Assembly: GCA_027923505.1 (NCBI GenBank)
Contig: BROI01000001.1
Span: 2,226,001 to 2,290,000, forward strand
Direction: 5' to 3'
Length of the DNA stretch: 64,000 nt
Source of the DNA: Mayamaea pseudoterrestris
Lineage: Eukaryota; Bacillariophyta; Bacillariophyceae; Sellaphorales; Sellaphoraceae
The position numbers were made by a program, and so were the translations under genes. The notes under the pieces were generated by a model. The model saw nothing but the letters and a program-made list of their open reading frames with translations. It searched no databases and had not been told where the DNA came from. Position 1 is the stretch's first letter, and every line of letters starts with the position of its first letter. Shown here piece after piece: positions 11,064-21,973 of the stretch.

Positions 11064-11292
11064 TTTAATCTACGATAATTGACGATTAAAGTAATAATTC
11101 ATTTGTTGATTGGCTCATAGTTGCCGTAATGTACTCGGCGCATGGCGCTAGCGCACTTAGTTGGCGCTTGCCGTATATCCGGCAAAACACTCCTAGCTTT
11201 TGGCTGATCTACAGCCTGCAGCAGCCTCGAATGCTAATGGGTGGAGATTCTAGGTTTGGTAGCTGCATATTTGGTAAATCGGTTCTCGTCAG

Positions 11293-11940
11293 CTACCTCC
11301 GTCTTGGACCCATCGGAGATGGCATCATGACTCCTTTGCTGCGTCGCAAGCACCCTCGGCCATTTCTCAATTCATTACAGACTCTTCTTATCGGTATTTG
11401 TGGTGGCGAGTCAATCAATGACCTGGAGTAATGGTGGTAGGCAGGTTGATTTATGTTTGACGAACTCAATGAAAAGGTGCCTTCAACGTCAAGTGAAGCC
11501 ATACTTGTTGAGAGGAATGAGTAGCTATCGGACCACATATTGTAAGCCGAGTCAAATTTGCAGTGTACGTGCAGAAGAGGCTGCGGCAGCATTTGACGAT
11601 CGTCGATCGTCGTAGTCGTCGCTGCGTCGCTGCCACTTTCAGCATCAAAGCAGCGAGAGCATTTGCGCTGAGGTTGGCTGGGCGCCCGTTCAGATTTGCA
11701 TTCTTTATTGATTAAATCAAGCATGCTGCACTGTTTGAACTCGTTGCAGTTCCAGACGATGGAGTAGAATGACAAGTCTCTATGGCGCACAATTTGGACA
11801 GTATGTGCGAGTTCGAGTGAGTTGATGGCTGAGGTGTCGTTCTGCGGTTTGAAAAACGAGTCATTGGGCTCATTGAAGTACGTACGCAGAATTCCAAAAG
11901 TTCGCACGACTGAATATTCGTGATATTGGTCGAGCTTCAT
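11293..11940 (-). CDS. hypothetical protein or first exon of a larger gene
   Basis: 215-codon open frame from an ATG with purine at -3 (MKLDQYHEYSVVRTFG). It has a plausible globular N-terminal half (VQIVRHRDLSFYSIVWNCNEF), a Cys pair KCSRC near residue 93 and a Ser-rich C-terminal half. The KCSRC pair recalls the start of a FYVE-like zinc finger, but the remaining ligands are not visible in this frame, so no family is claimed. It faces the gene at 12187 head to head across about 246 bp, which fits a divergent promoter. Downstream exons at 11063-10839 and 10755-10411 are possible. Confidence 0.42.
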   Translation of the reverse strand: MKLDQYHEYSVVRTFGILRTYFNEPNDSFFKPQNDTSAINSLELAHTVQIVRHRDLSFYSIVWNCNEFKQCSMLDLINKECKSERAPSQPQRKCSRCFDAESGSDAATTTTIDDRQMLPQPLLHVHCKFDSAYNMWSDSYSFLSTSMASLDVEGTFSLSSSNINQPAYHHYSRSLIDSPPQIPIRRVCNELRNGRGCLRRSKGVMMPSPMGPRRR

Positions 11941-12186
11941 TTCGTGGTTAACAGTAAATCGAACGTTACGTCATTTCTCAAGCTCTCGAGACCACACCAT
12001 CTGCCAATTGCCCGCTCGTACGAGCATCGCTTTATCTTGTTCACGTGTCCCGTGACCGACAACTACTTAACGCTGACATCTCCGAACAGGCCCTGTGAAC
12101 GTTCAAATGATTGAAGGTCTTGCTTCAAACATGGATGTCCGCCAACTCCGGATGCGCGACAGTCGCATACACTTTCGGAGTTGACC

Positions 12187-13134
12187 ATGAAGATTCGAGT
12201 CAAAATCTCTCGCAAATCAAAGGAGGAAGAAGGCTGTAGCGCGGTTGAAAGCAGCGAGACGAAAAAGCCACCGCGGACGAACCTTGCTAATCATCAAATA
12301 CTTGCCAAGTTCCACGACTCGTTCGCGAGCGATACTTTGCATTCCAGCTTCAACTCGAGCATTGCATCGGGATCACCAATTCTGACTGACTCATGCGGCA
12401 ACTTTGAGCATGGGTCTTTTCGCATTCGCAGTCCATTTTCAGGTGGCAAGGAGAAGGACAAGGTCAAGGTCGACCTCGAGCGTTTCTTTGGGAGCAATTA
12501 CGTCAAGTCGACACATGCCACTCCTCCAGTAGCAACTTCATCGAAGAATGGCTCTGGTACTCACTGTGATGATGATGCGACCAAGCCAAAGGAGTGCACT
12601 CGTCGTCGATCCCGGTCGCGGTCACGAGCTCGCATGTCGACTACGCCGATTACGCCGATTACGCCTCCCGCAACTGTAAAGTGCAATCATTTTTCCCAGC
12701 GAGGAGGCGATGCTATTCATTCTACTTTGAATTTGACAGAGTCCTCTCCAAGTTGTCGTCGCCAAGCACGTCGGAGCAAGTCGCTTGGTTTTCGAACGTC
12801 CGACGAAATCATTCAAGCCTACGACGACCTTCAAAAACGAGAGATTGCGCAGGCCGAACGACTTGAGCAAGTGCAATGTGAAGCAGTTCGTCGACGACGA
12901 GCCTCCATGTCGCATGGTACTGTTTACGACGAAAGTCACTTGGTTTTGGATCATGAAAGGCTAATAAATCATCATGTAGACGGTGGAGCGAAAGACAGCA
13001 AGCCTACGCAACAACAGTGCAAAGGTGGAATTCCAAGGAACTCTTTCACTCACGCTCGCTCAATAAGCGCATCCAATGATGACCTGCTGCAAGCCTATGA
13101 AGACATTGTGAGCGATTTCGATAAGAATGTATAG
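12187..13134 (+). CDS. basic, Ser/Arg-rich hypothetical protein with a duplicated QAY motif
   Basis: 315 aa, single exon from ATG at 12187 (MKIRVKISRKSKEEE). Mostly disordered, with an RRRSRSRSRAR patch near residue 140 and TPITPITPP beside it. A short motif occurs twice: RSKSLGFRTSDEIIQAYDDL (near residue 200) and RSISASNDDLLQAYEDI (near 297), each with an Arg-directed Ser site followed by an acidic D-x-(I/L)(I/L)QAY(D/E)D helix. A third RRRRASMS site lies between them. The pattern suggests regulated short linear motifs in a nuclear or cytoskeletal protein. No known family was recognised. Confidence 0.6.
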   Translation: MKIRVKISRKSKEEEGCSAVESSETKKPPRTNLANHQILAKFHDSFASDTLHSSFNSSIASGSPILTDSCGNFEHGSFRIRSPFSGGKEKDKVKVDLERFFGSNYVKSTHATPPVATSSKNGSGTHCDDDATKPKECTRRRSRSRSRARMSTTPITPITPPATVKCNHFSQRGGDAIHSTLNLTESSPSCRRQARRSKSLGFRTSDEIIQAYDDLQKREIAQAERLEQVQCEAVRRRRASMSHGTVYDESHLVLDHERLINHHVDGGAKDSKPTQQQCKGGIPRNSFTHARSISASNDDLLQAYEDIVSDFDKNV

Positions 13135-13410
13135 GTTGCAGCGTGCAGCTGTCCAAGTAATGCTTTGCGTCTCCTCGTATGCATTTGTAACGTCGTAACA
13201 TGTGCACATTTCTATGTACTAGAATGAAGGCACGATTTACTTTGAAAAAAGAAGTCATGTTTGACACGAGCCATGTTCATAGTTCCATCTATATACCAAG
13301 CATGTCAACACACGTTAGCAAAAGTCTAAAAGCGTCCTTAGTTTTTTGCTGGCATTGAGCCAATGCATTGTTCGGCATCGTATCATCCCAATCATATTAA
13401 ACAACAAAGC

Positions 13411-13923
13411 CTACGCATCGCCACCACCATCTACTGGCGCCTGTTCCTCTTCCTGTTGAACCGGCCTGACTGGCTGAGCTTCCTGTATCATGGTGATTGC
13501 GTCTCCCTTTAGCAGAATGCGGCCGACCGACAGTCGTTGCGACTTGCGCGTATCAATCTCAACGGCATCGTCCAAAACAAAGTTCATGTATTCGTCAAAA
13601 CCAATAATTTGTCCTTCCATTTGCATGTGAGTATCTTCGTAGAGCCAAATGCGGACACGAGTCTTTTTCTGTAATTAGTCAAGATGAGAGAATCGATGAG
13701 CGGAGGCGACGAGGCGACAAGACGTACAGCAATTTGCCCGGCAATATCATAGTCATATTTAAAGCAACAGTAGTGGAAAGTTCCGAATAATTGACAAGCA
13801 TTGTCGCAATGAACGTTTTGTAATTGAATGTCGATTTTGCTGGGAATTTGGACATACCTGCAAGTGTCCAAATATAACGTTGATTGGCGTCGCCATGACC
13901 TTTTTAATTCGTTTCGGTGGCAT
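13411..13923 (-). CDS. small nuclear ribonucleoprotein SmE
   Basis: Exons 13923-13858 and 13668-13411, with intron GTATGT...AATTACAG, give 107 aa. Exon 1 reads MPPKRIKKVMATPINVIFGHLQ and exon 2 continues KKTRVRIWLYEDTHMQMEG, then the Sm1/Sm2 core IIGFDEYMNFVLDDAVEID...GRILLKGDAITMIQ. This is the SmE signature (IIGFDEYMN-VLDDA; GR-LLKGD-IT). SmE sits in the heptameric Sm ring of U1, U2, U4 and U5 snRNPs. A Gln/Glu/Pro-rich C-terminal tail (VQQEEEQAPVDGGGDA) makes it somewhat longer than the usual 88-95 aa. Its upstream region is shared with the CDPK gene and has been split by the second Copia element. Confidence 0.93.
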
Positions 13924-14146
13924 GATGGCAGTTGTTTCTTTACTTTACAGTAGAAAGTAAGAGATGGGCAAGGTCCAGTAGGTCGTTCCGACGATAAGAT
14001 CGACGAAGTCGAAGCGATTGACAGTGAATGGAGGTTGACGAGTTGGAAACGGCGCGGTTGCCGCGCGCTGGGACTACCGGTCCGACATTGAATGTCGCGC
14101 CGATCGCTGATCATTCGGATGGGGCTGGTTTTTGTTGCCAGTTCCA

Positions 14147-14416
14147 TGCTGAGATTGCTCCAAATGTACTTGTAATTTACGATATAAACCTCTCCTATTC
14201 GCTTGCAAAAGATCCGCTATAAAAGAGTGAGCTTATTCTATCCTAAGCGACCGCCGTAACTCTTGGAATCTTGACCTCTCCAAGAGTGTCTCCGAGTCTC
14301 TATAGCTAACTGTCCTGTTCATTGCAACGCAGCCAGTCGATCCCGCATCTTTACCAATGCCCTGGGATGTAGGCCATAGTACTGAGGATCACCTGTTTAA
14401 TCACCGATTCTCAGCA
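14147..14416 (-). repeat. 3' LTR of the second Copia element
   Basis: 270 bp, TG...CA, identical by eye to 18291-18560. It lies 223 bp upstream of the SmE start codon. A CTATAAAAGAG TATA-like string is present near 14218 on the plus strand. Confidence 0.95.
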
Positions 14417-14437
14417 CTCTCCTCTGATCCGATGTAC

Positions 14438-17400
14438 TTAATCTTCAAAGTACTCATCGTCGCCGACGAACACCTTTGCGTGCTTGTTAAACGCCTTCAC
14501 GCCCAGATTCTTTGTAAAGATATCGGCGCAATTGTCGTCGGTTCCAATCCATTCAATGTCTATAATCTTTTTCTCCTTCAACTCTCGAAGGAAATAATAT
14601 CGCACGTCAATATGACGCGTCTTGCCGGCCGTCGACCAATTGTTCGTTAGATCAAACGCGCCCTTGTTGTCTCCTATAACTTTCATTGGGAGCTCGACTT
14701 GTAATCCAATCGACTCCAGTAATCGCTTGTGGCTCAACAGCTCGCGCGCTCCGTTCGTCATCTCCACTAACTCCGCCTCCGTGGGCGACAGCGTGACAAA
14801 GTCTTGCATCTTTGAGCATTGAACGATTGGCGCGTCCTCTAGAAACGTGCTGTAGCCTCCTGGACTCCTTCTTGTGTCTGGATCCGACGCGTATGAGAGT
14901 CCGTAATCACTTTCTCTGAACTTAAAGCTTGGTGTGCCATCCCATTGCCTCGATGGCTTGAGGACGAGTCCACGCTCCGAGATCTCGCTCGTTCGTCGAG
15001 GTTCGTTCTTCTGTCCGTTGGTCCTTGTAGACGCCTTGCAACGTCTCTAACAGTGTTGCTTATCTCTGGTCTCGAGCCTCTTTTAATCCATTGAACAATG
15101 CCAACGCCGCTGCGAATCGCGTGATGCTCCTGCGCTCCAACGATTGTTCGCCGCTCTTACTTCCCGGTGACGCCGGAAGCCTCTCCTCATCGAGCTCGCT
15201 GGGTATATTGAACTCGTCTTTGAGTCTTTGAATTGCGACTGGTTGAGTTATCTTCAACCATCCTTCTTCCTTCGATCTGCTGGAATCCCCTGACCGCCAT
15301 TCTTGCTCGCTTTGTTCCGTTTGCCTTTTGCTTCATTGCCCATGTCGTGTCGATCAGCTTCGTTCCTTCAGGAAGCTGCGAGCGTGGGATTTCTTTGAAG
15401 CATTTGTACTTGAGCATTCGATCATGCTCGTCGTCAACCGCCTTCTGCCATTCAGCGACTGGTCCCTTCGCCATTGCCTCGCTGAACTTCATTACTTGTA
15501 GCTCTGATGTATGCGCAATGCCATCGCCAATCCCTGCGCCAACGAGCGCTAACTCGTCGCGCGCCGGCGTGTAGCACTCGCCTTCCTCCATCTCCTCGAT
15601 GATTGCCGCGTTGAGCGTAAGCTCACAGTCCAGCATCGCCAACGCCGCATTCTTGGGTCGCCAGCTGATACGCCAGCGTTACTTGCTCGATCAATCGTTG
15701 CCTTGGTATTACAACGCGCCCGGATCGAGTTATTGTTCTTCCTTCCCCATGGTCAATCTTTGTGACAGCTCGCTCGTTTGCTGATGCCATGTTGTCAACG
15801 TCACCGTTGACACTCTCCTCTTCCTCACTGTCGCTGGCTTGCGCGTCGTGAGTCGCACCTCTTGGGGTGTCAAGATCCCAATCGATGCCTTCCTTCTCCT
15901 TTAAGTCGGCTATCTCCTTGATCGTTTCTTGGAAATACCACTTGTTTAGGAACGTTACATCTCTAACCTCTGCAACTCTATTCGTCTTGGGATTCCAAAC
16001 TTGATAGACGTCTCCCTCATGGTCATCCGGAAAGCCTACCAACATGCCGACTGCGCCTTTGTCAAATTCCATTCCCGGTTTCTTGACACCTTTCGTCAGC
16101 ACGCACGCCTCGCCCCAACGCCTCATGTACTTAACAAAGCGTGGAATCTTTTCGCCAAAGTGCTCATAGCGTGTTTTCATTTCCCCATTCAACTCGACCA
16201 TGGTGAGTCCATCCAACTTGCTAGCATGCTTTACTAGCCTTGCAAAGAACTTCTGCCTCTGCTTCCGGTACGTTTGCTCTGTATGCTATAGCTCTTGAAC
16301 GCCCTTTGAGTGTGCGCCAGCAGGTTTCTGCCTTGTGGTTCTTGCGGCGTGTTTGCGCTGTCGATTCAATGCGCTTGACGAGTCCCTCTGCCTTGGCTTG
16401 CCTCGCAAGACTCTTGTTCTCGCCAGCGTTATCCATCCTTAGAAACTCAACCTCTCCTTTTTGTGCTTCCTTCTCTAAGCAGGTTCAAGGTGGTTTCCAC
16501 CATTGCGGTCTTGGTTGCGAAGAAGGCTACAACTTGGAATCCTTTCGCCTCGTCGACGATGCATCGACCGTTCAACTTTCCTGGCAGATTCTTTCCTTCT
16601 TTATCTTTTGGCGTCGTCAAGTCCAAGTAGAGACGTCGTCGTCTCGGTGTCGCTGCCTCGTGCGTCCTTCCTGTCGGCCTTCGCTACGCCGCAAGAGACG
16701 CATGGATTCATCTTTCCAGTTAGCGTCCATCCTAAGTGCTTCGCTGTCGCTCGAGTCGCTGCTTTGCCCATGTGGCCAAACTCTTCATGCACTTGTTGGT
16801 AAGAAACGACTCTGTTTGCGTTTGCCGCGACTGTTGCTTGTTCTGCCGTCGTCGGCGTCCTTTTGACTCGCATAGCGTGGAAGACTCCGCTGCCGACTTG
16901 TACCGTCACATCGAAGACTAACTTGCGCTTTCCTTTGCTTAACTCCAGTCCATCTATTGACTGCTTCAGCGTCCAACCTTCCTTTATCATCTTTCCGACT
17001 GGAATGAGGTTGCCGACGGCTGACTCCGAGTAACTGACTCGATCCAACGACAAGTTTCCAACCTTCTTGCCGTCCTTATCCACGATTGTGCCTCGCAACT
17101 TTCCAACAAGCTCGGGATGTACGTATTCACTGTTCCCGACTTTGATCTTATCGACGCTTGTTGCTGCCCTTGTCTCATACATTGCTTCTTTGGCTACTTG
17201 CGTTATCGCGCTCGTGCAGCCCCCTTCGGACCTGCGCCAACTGTTGCCCGGTTGCCATGATGAAGAATTCGTCGTCACAAGTGACATTTGCCGACTCATT
17301 CTTCTTCTCCAAGATCTTCTTGAACCAAGCGGGGCGCTTGGAGGCGTTCTTCTCAAGATGAAAGCAGTCTTCTTTCTTGTGCCCTTGCTTTCCGCATTCG

Positions 17401-18255
17401 TCGCACGTTCCTTGGAATCTTTCTTCGACCTGCTTCTGTTGCCTCCCGCCGCCGCCGTTCCCTTTATACTTTGGGCAGTCCTTCTTCTTGTGTTCCGTGC
17501 TGCCGCAAAGCCAGCAGGCCCTTGGGGTTTCCGATCGACGATTGAGTAAAGAGAGCTTGTTCATCTTCATCTTCATCGTCTCATGCCCCTTTGACGCGCG
17601 TCGCCACTTGGAGGCACGCTTCTGCCATCGTGCCACGCCCTCGTTCGTTAGCCTGGCTTCTCAAACACGACATGCTCCGCCTGTATGTAGGAACCACTTG
17701 ACGCTCCTCGAGCTTTGCTCCTGACGCTAGAAACTGACTCTCCAGCTCTGCTACCTTTAGGAACAACTTGGTTGGATTTTTGCTGTCTCGCATCGAGAGA
17801 CTGCTAAGGTCATCCATCAACTTTAATTGGGCAACTTGATCGGTCGGCTGATATTGTTCGATCAGCTTCTTCATGACGTCACTTGCCTTGCCCGTCGGCC
17901 ACGCTTCCGTCCTTGATTCCGTAATGATCAAGAGGAACTCCGCTCCCTTGTCTCCGTCGCCATGCGCCATGATTAACTGCGCCATGGCTACCTTGTTCAT
18001 CTTGACGGCTCGCCTGTTGGCGTACGATTGATTTGGCTGTTCTTCTCGCGTCGGCAGGTCCGCCCATCCGCTTGGATCCATTACCTTGTCCAAGTCATGT
18101 GCAACTTGCCACGCCTCGATCTCCATCTTCCAAGTCCAAAACTTCTTGTCTTTATCCAACTTGGGGATCGCCGCAGGCTTCTTGTTCCAGCGCTCATCTT
18201 TCCATCGCTCCTCGTCAGTCCTTGCAGGAACGATTCCTTGGGCTGGTTCAGCCAT
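14438..18255 (-). pseudogene. gag-pol remnants of the second Copia element
   Basis: Fossil coding region in Copia order: gag (starting near 18255), zinc knuckles CWLCGSTEHKKKDC and CDECGKQGHKKEDC, a protease region, the integrase GHMGKAATR head and core, part of the reverse transcriptase, and RNase H with TRHIDVRYYFLREL near the end. It is broken in about seven or more places and would not give a complete polyprotein. It is clearly related to, but divergent from, the coding region of the element at 2534-7676. Confidence 0.9.
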
Positions 18256-18290
18256 GCTGACTCGGGTATCTCCGAGGCTACCTTAAGGTA

Positions 18291-18560
18291 TGCTGAGATT
18301 GCTCCAAATGTACTTGTAATTTACGATATAAACCTCTCCTATTCGCTTGCAAAAGATCCGCTATAAAAGAGTGAGCTTATTCTATCCTAAGCGACCGCCG
18401 TAACTCTTGGAATCTTGACCTCTCCAAGAGTGTCTCCGAGTCTCTATAGCTAACTGTCCTGTTCATTGCAACGCAGCCAGTCGATCCCGCATCTTTACCA
18501 ATGCCCTGGGATGTAGGCCATAGTACTGAGGATCACCTGTTTAATCACCGATTCTCAGCA
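18291..18560 (-). repeat. 5' LTR of the second Copia element
   Basis: 270 bp, identical by eye to 14147-14416, followed by the second TTCCA duplication. It ends only 105 bp upstream of the CDPK start codon, so the LTR forms part of that gene's present upstream region. Confidence 0.95.
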
Positions 18561-18591
18561 TTCCAGACTGGCAAGACTAAGCGTTTGTAAC

Positions 18592-18599
18592 TACCGGTA
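18592..18599. promoter_or_regulatory. TACCGGTA palindrome upstream of the CDPK
   Basis: Perfect octamer 66 bp before the CDPK ATG, between the Copia LTR and the gene. One of several intergenic copies in this window. Function is inferred only from recurrence. Confidence 0.3.
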
Positions 18600-18665
18600 G
18601 TCCTTACCCTTGCTGCCATACCTACCGAAGTGGTAGTATCACATATAAAGCTCGACTCTTCTGAC

Positions 18666-20549
18666 ATGTCGTCGGAACAATTTACCAATTTCCAATTCAA
18701 TATTGTTCGCGAGCAAGCCAAGAAGGATGTCTTTCGCAAGTACGAAATCATTGAATTGCTTGGCCAAGGCTCCATGGGATCAGTCAGCAAGGTTCGAACA
18801 AAATCTGATAAAATTGGAGGATCAGCTTTTCGTTTGGAAGAAACGAGAGGGCCTTTTGGTTTGCTGAGGAAGCGCAAGAAGCGATCGGAACAGTCAATCG
18901 AACTCTCGTCGACGTATGAGTATGCACTCAAGTCAATCATTCTCGATCGACTTTCCAGCACGTTTCTCGACGAACTCAAGAATGAAATCACGATTCTACG
19001 CTCTCTGGATCATCCCAATATTGTTCGATTGCACGAGGTGTATACGTACAAAAAACAAATATTCATGGTCCTCGATCTTTGCTCGGGTGGCGACTTGTAC
19101 TGCCGATGTCCCTACTCGGAGCGACAAGCTGCTCGCTACACGGCACAGCTTGTTTCAGCTGTTTGCTACATGCACGATAATGGCGTGGTGCATCGTGACT
19201 TAAAGTGGGAGAACAGTGAGTGTTGAAAGCGTGTGATGTTTCATATAAATTGTTGCATCCGCATGTCTGATATTGCGCTTGTCCTTGTTTAGTCATGTTT
19301 GACGGGCCGTCGACACTAAAGGTCATTGATTTTGGTTTGAGCAAAAAGTTTGATGGTCGACCGAAGCTCATGCGTGATCGCGTGGGTACAATCTATTCCA
19401 TGGCACCGCGTACGTCACGTTTTAATTTCGTGTGTATTTATGCTGTCCATGACAGCCTATTTCCAACTCAATGCGTTTCTTTGCATTCCTCAGAAGTTCT
19501 ACAGGGAATTTACTCTGAAAAGGCAGATCTCTGGTCGCTTGGAGTGATTGCATTCATGATGCTTGGATCACGCAAGCCATTCTATAGCCAGAGTCGCCGA
19601 CAAATGGTTGACTTTATTATGCGAGCGCATTACAGCTTTACTGGTGAAATCTGGGATTGTATTTCAGACACGGGCAAGGATTTTGTAAGCAAGCTGCTCA
19701 TTGTTGATCCAAAGGAACGAATGGACGCAAACATGGCCTTGAGCCATCCTTGGCTCGTGAATCGAGAGCACTGGCACGACGAAAAGCCATCAGAGCAGCT
19801 GCTACGAAAATTGGACGATAGCTTGCATGGGTACCGATATGTATCATCTTTGAAGAAGCTGGCGTTGAATGTAATTGCCCATCGATCAACGTCGGAGCAG
19901 ATAGTTGAACTCAGCCGTACGTTTGAAGCGTTCGATAAGAATCGTAATGGCATCGTTACATTTGAAGAGTTCAAGATGGCTCTCGAGCGATCTGCTCTTT
20001 CAGATGAGGTTTTGAAAGAGGTTTTTGACAGCGTCGTAAGTGTACAGCATTGATGTATGAAGCATGGCATGACATGCAAGTTTGGTTGACTTGATCCGCA
20101 ATATTCATTTAACGACGCAGGACATTAACAAGGACGGCCATTTGCGATACACGGAGTTTTTAGCGGCGACTGTCGAAGCGCATGGTCATATCAGTGAAGA
20201 TCGCATTGCTGACGCGTTCGATAGACTCGATAGTGATGGCACGGGCTTCATTAGCAAGAAGAACCTGCAAGAAATACTTGGCGAAGACTGCAACGACGAG
20301 ATTGAAGCTATAATTTGCAGCGCCGATGAAAACAAAGACGGTAAAATATCCTACAAGGAGTTTCTTAAAGCTTTTCGACAGCAAACCCTACTTACGGCAA
20401 ATCAAACACTCAGCATGGACGACAGTAGTATTGGTCTCGATGGCAGCAGTCTTTTGGGTCTCGATGCAAAGATTCCAGGCGGCAAGTACGATGTTCCGCT
20501 GGACGAAACTTCGATGGATATTGACATTTCGAGTGGTGTATCGGTATAA
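18666..20549 (+). CDS. calcium-dependent protein kinase (CDPK)
   Basis: Four exons (18666-19215, 19293-19409, 19494-20035, 20121-20549) give 545 aa; all introns are GT-AG and keep frame through conserved motifs (HRDLKWEN/IMFDG, SMAP/QVLQG). The kinase domain spans about residues 25-330, with Gly loop LGQGSMGSV, the beta-3 Lys in YALKSI, HRDLKWEN, and VIDFGLSKKF. Four EF-hands follow: DKNRNGIVTFEE, DINKDGHLRYTE, DSDGTGFISKKN and DENKDGKISYKE. All have good calcium ligands. About 45 extra residues, rich in basic amino acids, sit between the Gly loop and the catalytic Lys, where canonical kinases have only a short link. There is no N-terminal Gly, so no myristoylation. CDPKs couple calcium signals directly to phosphorylation. 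A second Copia LTR ends 105 bp upstream. Confidence 0.93.
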
Positions 20550-20715
20550 TGGATCGGATCTGGATCTGAGCTACCGAGATATTCGTAATAGGCAGGCAGA
20601 GTCTTTCTTGACTATATTCGTTGAATCCAACGCGACGCAGTAAACCAAAATGTCTACTTATTAAAGATATCTGCAAGGTTGTATAATCTTTGCACACCAA
20701 CAATTCCAATAACTG

Positions 20716-21525
20716 TCAAACCGTTTTGGTTTCGACCTGTTTGCGCCTCGCTCTTCGATAGCCTTTTACAAGCATCCACTTTTTGAAGCCGGCCGACGCA
20801 CGCTCGCAAATGCTATCCTCGTACAAATCAATCGGACCCGTATTTGCCCTCGCCGTGATTGGCAAAGTCGCCTCGGGAATGTCTTGGTACTTTTGCTGGC
20901 GCCACTTGTTGGGATTGGCGTAATATCCGCAAATGAGAGCGACAGCGAGATAGGCAAACATTGTATGCAGAGCAACCGTTGCTAAAGGGCTAGATCCAAC
21001 GTCGCTAACCTTGACGAGTTTTCCATTGCGTTGAATATAATGATGTGAAAGTGCATGAGGAATGTAGAGTGGTTGGAAACGGAGTAAAACGTAAATTAGC
21101 AGGAAGAAACCAACAGCAATCCACGAGAATCCTACGCAAACGCTCAAGCAGCACTGTCGGGAAATAGGAGCAGAAGCAGGAGTCTTTGTTAGACCAATAA
21201 ACGCTCGATAGTCAGCGTCCGATACGTGAAGAGGCGTTCGGTAAAAGAGGTGAACGTTTTGAAGAGCAACATGTTTGCGGCGATGATTTTGATAACCGTT
21301 TGGGTAATGAAAGGAATGTAAATGTTTTGCAGAGTCAGGCTGAGGCGAAGAAGTAATCTCCCAGGAGCTGCTGGTGCTACTGCCGCCGCTATTTGTCTTT
21401 TCGGCAGATTGTGAGCGATTTCTTCGGTGCGAAAGCATCGTCTTCGTCTCGCCAATTGCTGCTGCTGCTGATGGTAAAGGCCGCGACGTCAGAGAATTTA
21501 CCAAAGGAAGAGCTCGTTGTCGCAT
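20716..21525 (-). CDS. hypothetical membrane protein with two transmembrane helices
   Basis: 269 aa from the ATG at 21525 (MRQRALPLVN). The N-terminal about 100 residues are polar and Ser-rich (RRNRSQSAEKTNSGGSSTSSS). Two hydrophobic helices follow, near residues 130-152 (CLSVCVGFSWIAVGFFLLIY) and 190-208 (HTMFAYLAVALICGYY), separated by a short polar loop with HHYIQRNGKLVKVSD. The C-terminus is basic (WMLVKGYRRARRKQVE). No family was recognised. It is convergent with the CDPK, with 166 bp between the stops. Confidence 0.72.
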   Translation of the reverse strand: MRQRALPLVNSLTSRPLPSAAAAIGETKTMLSHRRNRSQSAEKTNSGGSSTSSSWEITSSPQPDSAKHLHSFHYPNGYQNHRRKHVALQNVHLFYRTPLHVSDADYRAFIGLTKTPASAPISRQCCLSVCVGFSWIAVGFFLLIYVLLRFQPLYIPHALSHHYIQRNGKLVKVSDVGSSPLATVALHTMFAYLAVALICGYYANPNKWRQQKYQDIPEATLPITARANTGPIDLYEDSICERASAGFKKWMLVKGYRRARRKQVETKTV

Positions 21526-21973
21526 AGTCTTCGCATTGATGATTTATATTCCCGGGGTATAGAAATTCGTTTGTTAATTGCTTTAAGTTTAATAGCGCGT
21601 CAGGCGACGATTTCAAGCATTGTGCGTTCATTCATTCGTCATGGTCGCGTCGAACAAAAACGCGTGACGCGAAGCGGCGCGCCTTCCGAGAACCTGGAAA
21701 CGGACGAGCCATTAGGTCATGAGCACGTCATAGCAGCTACGGTATGATATATGAATGTGAACGCTGGATGGACCTACATTAACTTGCGTCTCACGTCTCG
21801 TCGTGCACCATTCCATGCAACATGTGCTATAGGATTTATATAAGTTGATTTGATTAGCTGCAGTCACGGGTAAAACTACATACGTGACCGAAAACCATCT
21901 TCGTGCCAAGCGCCGAGCCTGGATTACTACACCACGCCTGCGTCACGCAAAAAGCATGCTCCCAATTCGAATA
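21526..21973. other. intergenic, promoter side of the membrane-protein gene
   Basis: 448 bp upstream of the gene at 20716-21525 and downstream of the gene at 21974-22496. Short open frames show no protein-like motif. Nothing else is recognised here. Confidence 0.5.

Larger units (their letters stand above)
14147..18560 (-). mobile_element. Ty1/Copia LTR retrotransposon, broken coding, recent insertion
   Basis: A 4414-bp element on the minus strand with 270-bp LTRs at 14147-14416 and 18291-18560 that read identically, and a perfect 5-bp target duplication TTCCA (14142-14146 and 18561-18565). From its 5' end (right side) it shows Copia gag with two CCHC knuckles, a protease region, integrase, a shortened reverse transcriptase region and RNase H. 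The coding is broken in about seven or more places. The combination of identical LTRs with decayed coding suggests that an already defective copy was moved recently by proteins supplied in trans. It is inserted between the start codons of SmE and the CDPK. Confidence 0.95.

Noticed and set aside
13584-14147. Long minus-strand frame read across the SmE intron
   Set aside because: It runs in the wrong frame for the Sm motifs and passes through a clear GT-AG intron, so it is a shadow.
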